DNA of 7,952 bases from Chitinophagales bacterium. GTDB lineage: Bacteria; Bacteroidota; Bacteroidia; Chitinophagales; UBA2359. Where the stretch lies: the NCBI GenBank assembly GCA_020629335.1, contig JAHDDN010000246.1, forward strand, positions 1 to 7,952, given 5' to 3'. Under the pieces are notes generated by a model. That model did not search any database and was not told the origin of the DNA. It worked only from the letters and a program-made list of their open reading frames with translations. The first letter of the stretch is position 1, and each line of letters begins with the position of its first letter. Positions 1 through 5,751 of this stretch are shown piece after piece. A program made the position numbers and the translations under genes.

Positions 1-552
1 GGCGGCCATATTCATGCAGCCTAAAATGGTTTCTGTTACTAATTCACAGGCGCAGATTTCGGGGTTCCAGCCGTAAATACCACCATTCGTACAAGGGTCA
101 GTATCGCATGTTTCTTCGTAAACACAACTGCCATCTTCACAATTCGCTTCGGGATTATAATTGCAGGCTTCAGGATTTGTACAGCCTAAGAATGCTTCAC
201 TTACTAATTCACATTCACAACTTTCTGGATTCCATACTTCTATATCTCCTGTCAAACAATCAGTATTACAGTCTATAGAGTAAGGTTCACAACTTCCATC
301 ATCTATTTCTGCCGAAGGATTATAATTTGGCGCACAAGGATCAGTACATCCTTCTACATTTGGAATGGGAGTTCCTATACAAATACAATTGATATCCCAA
401 GTATCGTTTTCTGTATTGGAATCACCGTCATCACAAGGAGTTCCTGCAATATTATTACCTCCACATTCTCCGCTACAATCTGTATATTGACAAGTGCCAT
501 TATCTTGAGTAGCATCTGGGTCAAAGTTACAAGCCGATGCATCAGTACATCC
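1..552 (-). repeat. Tandem Cys-rich GCT[DN]/DGSC repeat array inside the CDS
   Basis: Protein repeats begin at residues 388, 455, 510 and 565 of the partial gene. Unit 1 (352-552) is 67 residues and contains a second common Bacteroidota module, AGTPCDDGD...CICIGTP. Units 2 (187-351) and 3 (22-186) are both exactly 55 residues, with the pattern GCT[DN]...A-x-N-Y-N-P...DGSC...W-N-P-E-x-C-x-C-E-L-V. Unit 4 begins at base 21 and is cut by the edge. The DNA of units 2 and 3 shares short exact tracts, such as TGTGAATTAGTAA, but has otherwise diverged, so the duplication is not very recent. Such modules are common in secreted Bacteroidota proteins and are expected to be disulfide-bonded; Asp-rich loops suggest possible calcium binding, which is inference. 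Confidence 0.88.
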
Positions 553-1713
553 TTCTACGTCTTCATCTCCTGATAAAAGAATTCCTGTAATAATACCTCC
601 ACCTGCTACAGCTGCTATGGCTGGAATGAGCCATTTAGTATTCGTTGTAGCAGCGCTGGAATTTATTTTAGAATTCGGACCAGTTAATTCTACTAACTGC
701 CAAAGTTCGTTTGTATTAAGTGTATTATTAGAAGATTGATTATCTGTTTGGTTTGGAGTTTCAATCGTTTCAGTATTTTGAAGTATATTGGCTTGTTCTC
801 CTAAGGCATTAAAATCATTCCATAAATCAGCTATCTCTGATTCAAAAATTGGGTTTAATGCTGGCTCCTCTTTTAAGTAGTCATCCACAGCATCTTGGGA
901 TAAAATCATTTGATTGAAATCTTCAAATTGATACTCCTCTCCTTCTAGTGCAGTGGTAGCGATCCAAAAAACTTGCTGGGTGGCAGATTCTTCAAAATCA
1001 TCTAGCTCACTTAGTGTCGAATTGCTTAAATTTTCTAACCATGATTCGTATTGGCTACTGATGGCATAAACAGTCTCTTGAATAAGAGGAGCTGCTTCCG
1101 TTAAATTATTATTGACCTCTAATTCGTAGGGAAAAGCATTGGTTTCATCGGGTAAGGAGAAGTTAATTTCATCTAAGTTTTTCTTTGGTTTTAGGAAGTT
1201 AGGTTTTTCTCCATTTTTTAAACCACTTATCCATTCTGAGTCCATTTCTGTTTCTGTCACCCAAGTATTTACATCTGGGAGTTGGCTACCTAAAACGGGG
1301 GCACTTTTATGAACATCGGTACAATAACCATCTAAGGGAATAATGGCTGTTTCTCCTGGAGCGACATTTTGTAGGCAAGCGTTGGGGATGATAAAACCTT
1401 GACTATTATTAGTTGCTGGAATTAAATAAGGACCAAATGAGGCATTGATGTTTTCATCAGTTGGGTTAGTGAAACTGATGACTCCGATTTGCCCAGTGCT
1501 TGTGCCTGTTGCATAGGCTTGGATAATAGGAAAATCTTCTATGAGGTTGATGATGCGTACTGCGTCTATCTCTTCCAAATAGTCATTTGCCTCCAAGCAT
1601 ATTTCTTCAGTAGCATTCGTTTTTTCTGTTGCCAATATTTTTTGTTGAAATAGGAATATTGTCAATAGTAAAATGAAAGTGATTTTGGATTTATTTAGTT
1701 GGATATTCATCAT
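1..1713 (-). CDS. Secreted Cys-rich repeat surface protein, 3' end cut off by window edge
   Basis: The frame is open from ATG at 1713 to base 1 (571 codons, no stop), so the C-terminus lies outside the window. A second in-frame ATG at 1710 is an equally possible start. Residues 1-28 form a signal peptide (KSK, then ITFILLLTIFLF, cleavage likely after KILA). Residues about 40-145 look like a beta-sandwich with Cys39, Cys113 and Cys131 and the motif GYCTDVHK. I recall GYCxDVH motifs from other Bacteroidota secreted proteins; their function is unknown to me. Residues 150-355 are acidic, Asn/Thr-rich and probably helical then disordered. Residues 361-381 form a strong hydrophobic helix. From residue 388 on come tandem Cys-rich GCT[DN]...DGSC repeats. 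No enzyme motif is visible. The gene starts 28 bases after the 1742-2797 gene and is probably co-transcribed with it. The missing tail could carry more repeats and a T9SS sorting domain. The reading frame is very secure; the role as an envelope or surface protein is inferred. Confidence 0.93.
   Translation of the reverse strand, partial: MMNIQLNKSKITFILLLTIFLFQQKILATEKTNATEEICLEANDYLEEIDAVRIINLIEDFPIIQAYATGTSTGQIGVISFTNPTDENINASFGPYLIPATNNSQGFIIPNACLQNVAPGETAIIPLDGYCTDVHKSAPVLGSQLPDVNTWVTETEMDSEWISGLKNGEKPNFLKPKKNLDEINFSLPDETNAFPYELEVNNNLTEAAPLIQETVYAISSQYESWLENLSNSTLSELDDFEESATQQVFWIATTALEGEEYQFEDFNQMILSQDAVDDYLKEEPALNPIFESEIADLWNDFNALGEQANILQNTETIETPNQTDNQSSNNTLNTNELWQLVELTGPNSKINSSAATTNTKWLIPAIAAVAGGGIITGILLSGDEDVEGCTDASACNFDPDATQDNGTCQYTDCSGECGGNNIAGTPCDDGDSNTENDTWDINCICIGTPIPNVEGCTDPCAPNYNPSAEIDDGSCEPYSIDCNTDCLTGDIEVWNPESCECELVSEAFLGCTNPEACNYNPEANCEDGSCVYEETCDTDPCTNGGIYGWNPEICACELVTETILGCMNMAA
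571..633 (-). other. Predicted transmembrane helix within the partial gene
   Basis: Residues 361-381, starting WLIPAIAAVAGGG and ending ITGILLS, are uncharged and rich in Ala, Gly and Ile. They follow Lys360 and are followed at once by the acidic stretch GDEDVEG and the Cys-rich repeats. The length and composition fit a membrane-spanning helix. Its placement between an exported N-terminal region and a disulfide-type repeat array is unusual. Confidence 0.7.
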
Positions 1714-1741
1714 AATAGGGTTTTGTTTTTTTAGCAAGATT

Positions 1742-2797
1742 CTATTCTTCTAATTTAAAATGCCTTGATGTCAATTGATTCTTTCGAAATATTTCAATCA
1801 TATCTTTACAGTTCTTTTTCATCTCCTTCCCATCTCTTTTATCAAAGCCATTTTCGACTAATAGATTCGCATATTCAAAAGCTTCTTTCGGCATATCCAT
1901 CCAGTAGTATAGTTGTGATAGATTATAAAGTGCGGCAGACCTTACCTTCTTTTCTTTTTTCTTCTTAGGGTTTTTGTATTTGCTTAAAACTTGCTCATTA
2001 AATTTGATAATTTTGGCAACTTGCTGTTCCATGTCATTTGGATAATGAGTAGCATTGATACTGCTAAAAAGTTGACTAATTTCTTTGAAGTTCTTTTGGA
2101 AGCCTTTGTATTCAGGATGTTTTTTTGCCCCAACAACAAAGAAGCGTACTTTTTCTAATTTTGTTGGATAACCATACGTTTTGTTCAATACACGAATAAT
2201 ATGGGAATGAGAATTTTCAGCAAATTGTCTATAGAATGTCTGTTTTAGTTCATACTGATTATTTTTGATATAGTTATAGGCTTCTTTTTGTTTAGTGTAT
2301 TTATCCGCTTGATAAGTATTATCTCTTTTGCCCAATTTAATGTCTTTACTTTTTCCTTCTTCATTAATGATGGTATATTTTCCAGAGGTGGTATAAGTAA
2401 ATGTTGGTTGATAATATTTTGTGCGACTTTTCACATTACCTTCTTTGTCTTTATTTACTTTTTCTGTTTCTTTCACTTCTACATTTTGTAGTATGACTTC
2501 ATAAATCGAAAGTGTTATTCGCAAAGTAGGATCTGATTCCACTTCTGTAAATCCTATTATTTGAGGGCTTTGCCTTAAATCCATGTATTTGGTTCCAATA
2601 TTAGTTGAGTAAGTATAGGTTCGTTTTTCTTTATCTAAAATGGGTTCCGTTGGTAATTGAACATATCGAATATTGGCATGCTTTTTATCTAAATTTACTC
2701 TTTGTGCTTTTGCTTGGAAGGTGATTAGGATCATACTTATAAGCAATAATAGACTTAGATATTTTTTTAGCGTTAGGGTACACTTTAGTTTGGTCAT
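1742..2797 (-). CDS. Secreted protein of unknown function with TPR-like C-terminus
   Basis: This is a complete 351-residue protein, with ATG at 2797-2795 and TAG at 1744-1742. The signal peptide has a basic start (MTKLK...LKK), a core LSLLLLISMILITF and an AKA|Q cleavage site near residue 31. It has no lipobox, so the mature protein should be periplasmic or exported. Residues 40-150 are probably beta-rich, with the segments YVQLPTEPI and QSPQIIGFTEVE. Residues 155-270 are mixed helical and strongly basic. A lysine run, NPKKKKEKK (277-284), precedes a helical pair at 287-320 (AALYNLSQLYYW, then KEAFEYANLLVENGFD) that fits one TPR-type hairpin. I recall similar architectures among uncharacterised Bacteroidota proteins but cannot name a family. 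It lies upstream of the Cys-rich repeat protein with a 28-base gap, suggesting a shared transcript and possibly a role in that protein's assembly or display. It has no T9SS-type tail. Confidence 0.95.
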   Translation of the reverse strand: MTKLKCTLTLKKYLSLLLLISMILITFQAKAQRVNLDKKHANIRYVQLPTEPILDKEKRTYTYSTNIGTKYMDLRQSPQIIGFTEVESDPTLRITLSIYEVILQNVEVKETEKVNKDKEGNVKSRTKYYQPTFTYTTSGKYTIINEEGKSKDIKLGKRDNTYQADKYTKQKEAYNYIKNNQYELKQTFYRQFAENSHSHIIRVLNKTYGYPTKLEKVRFFVVGAKKHPEYKGFQKNFKEISQLFSSINATHYPNDMEQQVAKIIKFNEQVLSKYKNPKKKKEKKVRSAALYNLSQLYYWMDMPKEAFEYANLLVENGFDKRDGKEMKKNCKDMIEIFRKNQLTSRHFKLEE

Positions 2798-2890
2798 CTT
2801 TTAAGGTTTTTTAAATTTGATTTTAATACTTGAAGTTATTCTAATTTTGTGGTTTGAGGAAGAGTAATTATTTAAAGGTTGTGTATACTT
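2798..2890. other. A+T-rich leader upstream of the 351-residue gene, no recognised promoter
   Basis: This stretch lies just upstream (in the minus-strand sense) of the ATG at 2797 and is very A+T-rich: 14 G/C in 60 bases at 2821-2880. The bases before the start read AAACCTTAAAAG on the minus strand. They are A-rich, as is usual for Bacteroidota translation starts, and show no convincing Shine-Dalgarno sequence. A Bacteroidota -7 box (TAnnTTTG on the minus strand, CAAAnnTA on the plus strand) does not occur in the whole 2798-3139 gap. A promoter may still be present but is not identifiable. Confidence 0.5.
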
Positions 2891-2894
2891 ATTT

Positions 2895-3072
2895 TACGGT
2901 CAATTGGGCTTTGGTTGGAGGTATTTTGCGTGAGGGATGGGAGCGGTATGTGGCGTTTAGGTGGTGACTTACGGCGCTTAGTGATGCGATGGCTGGCCTG
3001 CAAGGCAGACAAGCAGCACTTAGCAGAGTAGGAACCGCATAGCCACATAAGAGTGGACAGCCCGACCCTTTC
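2895..3072. repeat. G+C-rich intergenic repeat-like element with inverted repeats
   Basis: This block differs sharply from its surroundings: 66 G/C in 120 bases at 2941-3060 (55%) against 23% at 2821-2880. It contains a perfect 8-bp inverted repeat, TATGTGGC (2947-2954) and GCCACATA (3042-3049). Inside this is a short hairpin GCCT-GCA-AGGC (2996-3006), and there are related segments GCGCTTAG (2975-2982) and GCACTTAG (3016-3023). The 69-codon minus-strand frame across it has no signal peptide or recognisable domain and is read as spurious. I recall similar G+C-rich intergenic blocks with phrases such as GGACAGCCCGACCC in Saprospiraceae genomes, but cannot confirm copy number here. It could be a REP/MITE-like element, a structured RNA, or a terminator-like structure between two operons. 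Boundaries are approximate, set by the composition change. Confidence 0.6.
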
Positions 3073-3139
3073 AGATTTTTAAAATAGTCGCTGTACATTC
3101 AATTATAATCGGATTCGTCTAAATAATTGTAAAACTTGA

Positions 3140-5665
3140 TTATCTAGTCATTTGAACATCGCCATATTCGAAATTTTCGATATTCCAACAGCCCTCATAT
3201 TCAGCACACCAAGTCCACCAAAGAAATTTTTTCCATTTAATACAATTGCCACATTTTGGATCCCAAGTGGTTCTATAAGTTAAACGTGATGATTCATTAG
3301 TACAATTCTTTAGTGTAAGTCGCCATACATACGAATCTGTCTTTTCATCTTTTAGAGAAACACCACTTTGGTCTGTACCATCCCAAAAAATATCCCAATT
3401 ATTAAATCCATTACATTCGCTACTTGTACCTGTAATAACTTTTAAAGGATTCCCTTGTCCTTCATGAGTATTCCACCGGTGCCATATTTCTAATTTATAC
3501 TCATTTGCATTATATGAGTTTGGAATACCTTCGTTTACTTTATCAGGTGAAATATCCATTATATAGAATTTGTTTTTGTAAGGTGGAACAAAATCAGGGT
3601 GAAACAATGAATTAAACGATAAAAGGGGAAAAGCACCAGACATAATATCAGTAACTAAAATAGTTTTAGTAACTGAATTACCACCCAAAGTTGCAGTTAC
3701 CGTATAAGTGCCATTTTGTGTAACAGTGATCTGTTTTATTGTTTCTCCAGTATTCCATAGAAAGGAAGTGGGAGCATCTGAATTTGCTGTTAGCACTCTT
3801 TCACAACATCCATTTTTTTCAACTTCTATTTCTATCGAGAAATCAAGTTGTGGCTGTATATTTGAACAAATGATAGTATCACACAAGGCGCAATTTGCAT
3901 CCTTCCAACTAAATCTTTGGCATACGCTTATATTTCTGGTGCAACAAGGAATTTCAGATAAAGGGGGCATCCAGTATGAGATGTCAAAATGATCACCTTT
4001 TTTAAGCATGCTGCCATTCGGATTACTCCAGATCATTTCTCTCAAATTGCCATCCCCTTTAAGTAAATCATAATTATAATAAGGATCTAGTTTGGGTCCA
4101 TTCTTTTTCAAGCCTGTAGCAGCATTTCCTATATGGCTTGTTGGTGTTTCAATTGAAGACCATAAAGCAGGATTATCAATACATTTAGCACAATCGTCAT
4201 AATTGTAATCCCAATGCATATCCAAAAGAGAAACCCTAAACTCAGTAATAGGTATTTTAGAATCAGAATCAATTTTAAATGATTGTACAGTAGTAGAAAG
4301 TTCTATCCCAGATATTGTTTTATTGTCAACATAAGTTATACCTGAAGGCACGATTTTCAAAGGTGTCTTGCAGCAGTCTAAAGGACAATATATATCATAG
4401 TCATTATTGACTCCATTTATAATACCATCAGTAGAAGATCCAATTATTTTTGGTGAAAGAGAAAATCCGTTTAGCTTTGGTCGTCCAATAACCTTATAAT
4501 CAAACCCTAAAAGAAATACATTTAAACCACTTGTATTAGAGGAGGTTAAGTTAAAACAATAAGAATTTCCTGTAGATAAGGTTGGGCTGTTAAGAGTTGC
4601 TACTATTGTTCCATTCTGAATAATCTGTAACTCTAAATCCAATGATGGATTAGTGCCATTTGGCAAACTAAAGTCGATGCAAATTTGCCCAGGAATTTCA
4701 CAATCAGAACTTTGTCCTTGATCAATTTTAATTGAACCTTCATCTCCATTTGCTCCATCACAACTTAAACATATATTATCCAAATAAGAGTACCCCCAAT
4801 GTCCACCTGCCCAACAATCTCTATTTTCAAATTCTATGATAATTGTTTTGCCTATTAGAGAGCTCAGATCAACTGAAACGCAAGCCCAATCTTTATAACG
4901 AATGTCACCATGATGTGTTTTTAAAAGTGGATGTGATGAGGTTATATAGTTAATTCCAAGGCCACCCAGATGAACTAAGTTATTATAATTATTCGCAGGG
5001 TTCGTTGCGTCTATTATATTTAATCGAAATGACGGGTCCTGATTAACTCCGTGACCAGGATTCTGAACAACCATCGCATAACTGAAGGTTAACATTTTAT
5101 TACTATTAGTAACTGTTATTACCTTTGCTACACTCTCTTTTCCATACTTCACACCTTTGTTTCCTAATCGTAGTGATTTACTATTGCCAACAGGAAAACT
5201 CCATACTTTACTTAATGAGGGGGCAGTTGGGTCTGGACCTAAAGAAACAGCTTGGTGATGTACCGACAGATGGTGATCAGCTGCAATAAAGGACCCAGTA
5301 TTCATCCTGTTAGTACCTGAATTAGAGGTGTAGGTAACTGGACTCCAAGAGCCTGCAGCTCCTTCCCAATAGAAATTCCAATCTCCTAAGTTAACATCTC
5401 CACTTTCAAATGTTCCATTATCACATAAATTATTAACACTTCTCGTCCCAGAAATTGAGGAATAAAACTGTTGTTTATTAAGATATGAGAGAGTTCTATT
5501 TTCTAAGTACTGCTCAAAAGTTAATTGAAGTTCATTTTGTCTAACTTCTTCAGAAATGTTAAGAAATTCTTTTTTTATCTTTTCTTCAAAACCTTCTGGC
5601 AAATCTTGAGAAAAGGCATTTATTGATGCAAAAAGGAATATTATAACACATGTTAAATTATTCAT
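3140..5665 (-). CDS. Multi-domain secreted surface protein with divergent T9SS type-B-like C-terminus
   Basis: This is a complete 841-residue protein, with ATG at 5665-5663 and TAA at 3142-3140. The signal peptide is residues 1-19 (core CVIIFLFASI, cleavage likely NAFS|Q). Residues 20-75 are charged and helical. Residues 81-300 form a jelly-roll-like domain typical of Bacteroidota surface proteins. Residues about 317-426 are a beta domain ending in a SYCF-type strand. Residues 427-600 are a Cys-rich domain also found in the next gene upstream. Residues 605-672 are an Ig/SprB-like module (FLWNTGET, then NGTYTVTATL). Residues 680-841 resemble a T9SS type-B (gliding-motility-associated, CHU_C-like) sorting domain. 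The protein is therefore expected to be exported by Sec and then carried to the surface by T9SS. No catalytic motif is seen; adhesion or glycan binding is inferred. It lies 86 bases after the 5752-7952 gene and is probably in the same transcript. Confidence 0.95.
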   Translation of the reverse strand: MNNLTCVIIFLFASINAFSQDLPEGFEEKIKKEFLNISEEVRQNELQLTFEQYLENRTLSYLNKQQFYSSISGTRSVNNLCDNGTFESGDVNLGDWNFYWEGAAGSWSPVTYTSNSGTNRMNTGSFIAADHHLSVHHQAVSLGPDPTAPSLSKVWSFPVGNSKSLRLGNKGVKYGKESVAKVITVTNSNKMLTFSYAMVVQNPGHGVNQDPSFRLNIIDATNPANNYNNLVHLGGLGINYITSSHPLLKTHHGDIRYKDWACVSVDLSSLIGKTIIIEFENRDCWAGGHWGYSYLDNICLSCDGANGDEGSIKIDQGQSSDCEIPGQICIDFSLPNGTNPSLDLELQIIQNGTIVATLNSPTLSTGNSYCFNLTSSNTSGLNVFLLGFDYKVIGRPKLNGFSLSPKIIGSSTDGIINGVNNDYDIYCPLDCCKTPLKIVPSGITYVDNKTISGIELSTTVQSFKIDSDSKIPITEFRVSLLDMHWDYNYDDCAKCIDNPALWSSIETPTSHIGNAATGLKKNGPKLDPYYNYDLLKGDGNLREMIWSNPNGSMLKKGDHFDISYWMPPLSEIPCCTRNISVCQRFSWKDANCALCDTIICSNIQPQLDFSIEIEVEKNGCCERVLTANSDAPTSFLWNTGETIKQITVTQNGTYTVTATLGGNSVTKTILVTDIMSGAFPLLSFNSLFHPDFVPPYKNKFYIMDISPDKVNEGIPNSYNANEYKLEIWHRWNTHEGQGNPLKVITGTSSECNGFNNWDIFWDGTDQSGVSLKDEKTDSYVWRLTLKNCTNESSRLTYRTTWDPKCGNCIKWKKFLWWTWCAEYEGCWNIENFEYGDVQMTR
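3143..3628 (-). other. Divergent T9SS type-B-like C-terminal sorting domain
   Basis: Residues 680-841 of the 841-residue protein. Landmarks in order are LFHPDF (in place of the usual F-x-P-N-G-D-G), KFYIMDI, YKLEIWHRW (usually IFNRWG), WDIFWDGTDQSG (usually W-D-G-x-x-x-G), SYVWRLTLKNC (usually Y-x-W-x-L), and the terminal GDVQMTR (usually G-x-V-x-L-x-R). The order and spacing match the type-B sorting domain, but the N-terminal P-N-G-D-G signature is lost. About 30 residues rich in Cys and Trp (CGNC, FLWWTWC, EGCW) sit before the last strand. Confidence 0.72.
3650..3853 (-). other. Ig/SprB-like beta module
   Basis: Residues 605-672 of the 841-residue protein. The segments SFLWNTGET, IKQITVTQNGTYTVTA and KTILVTD match the common Bacteroidota surface module with W-[SN]-T-G-x-T followed by G-x-Y-x-V-x-V. 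These modules usually act as spacers in long adhesins such as SprB. Here a single copy links the Cys-rich domain to the sorting domain. Cys620-Cys621 precede it. Confidence 0.7.
3866..4387 (-). other. Cys-rich domain, copy in the 841-residue protein
   Basis: Residues 427-600. Landmarks are C427, C431-C432, C492-x2-C495, D538-G539 with E543 and W546, N548-P549, PPLS (567-570), C574-C575, V581-C582, R584, D589, N591-C592, C595-D596 and I599-C600. The final 27 residues (3866-3946) have exactly the same cysteine spacing as the copy at 6622-6702 in the neighbouring gene. It is not a domain I can name. Several disulfides are likely in the oxidising envelope; metal binding by the CxxC pairs is possible but less likely outside the cytoplasm. 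Confidence 0.75.
4766..5425 (-). other. Jelly-roll (carbohydrate-binding/MAM-like) domain
   Basis: Residues 81-300 of the 841-residue protein. The domain opens with CDNGTFESGD and runs through NSKSLRLGNK, the strand LTFSYAMVV, PSFRLNI, DWACVSVDLSSLIGK and IIIEFENRDC. It closes with GGHWGYSYLDNICL. The start N-G-x-F-E and the W-x-x-V-x-V-D-L...DC...GGH-x-G-Y-x-Y-x-D-N ending are typical of beta-sandwich domains found in many Bacteroidota T9SS cargo proteins. A ligand cannot be named; sugar binding is inferred from the fold type. Confidence 0.7.
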
Positions 5666-5701
5666 TTTAGTTTAATTTTATTATTGATCACTTCATTCTT
5701 T

Positions 5702-5721
5702 TTAGTCAGGAGTTTGACTAA
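5702..5721. promoter_or_regulatory. Palindrome between two genes, flanked by direct repeats
   Basis: In the 86-base gap between the two right-hand genes, TTAGTCA (5702-5708) and TGACTAA (5715-5721) form a perfect 7-bp inverted repeat around a 6-base loop. Near-identical 12-mers flank it: ATCACTTCATTC (5687-5698) and ATTACTTCATTA (5721-5732), 10 of 12 matching. No U-run follows on the minus-strand transcript (it reads AAAAGAATG), so it is not a good intrinsic terminator. It could be an mRNA hairpin or a protein-binding site. No CAAAnnTA (reverse of the Bacteroidota -7 box) occurs in the gap. Confidence 0.3.
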
Positions 5722-5751
5722 TTACTTCATTACACTTTATCGTTATGTATT

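Noticed and set aside
1..552. CRISPR-like or recent DNA tandem repeat
   Set aside because: The repetition is at protein level with diverged DNA; there are no short identical repeats with unique spacers.
1765..2491. Two plus-strand ORFs of 67 codons (1765-1968 and 2288-2491)
   Set aside because: Both are antisense shadows of the well-supported 351-residue gene, with Phe/Ser/Ile-rich translations produced by its Lys/Glu/Asn codons.
2889..3098. 69-codon minus-strand ORF in the intergenic gap
   Set aside because: It lies across the G+C-rich repeat-like block, has no domain or signal peptide, and its composition follows the inverted repeats rather than a protein.
3098..3142. ATAATC...GATTAT as a terminator after the 841-residue gene
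   Set aside because: The left arm overlaps the stop codon, the loop is about 27 bases, and no U-run follows.
3708..3992. Plus-strand ORF of 94 codons
   Set aside because: It is antisense to the Ig-like and Cys-rich domains of the 841-residue gene and shows no independent coding features.
3866..4182. CxxC motifs as thioredoxin or rubredoxin sites
   Set aside because: The surrounding sequence lacks thioredoxin-fold or rubredoxin landmarks, and the protein is exported; structural disulfides are more likely.
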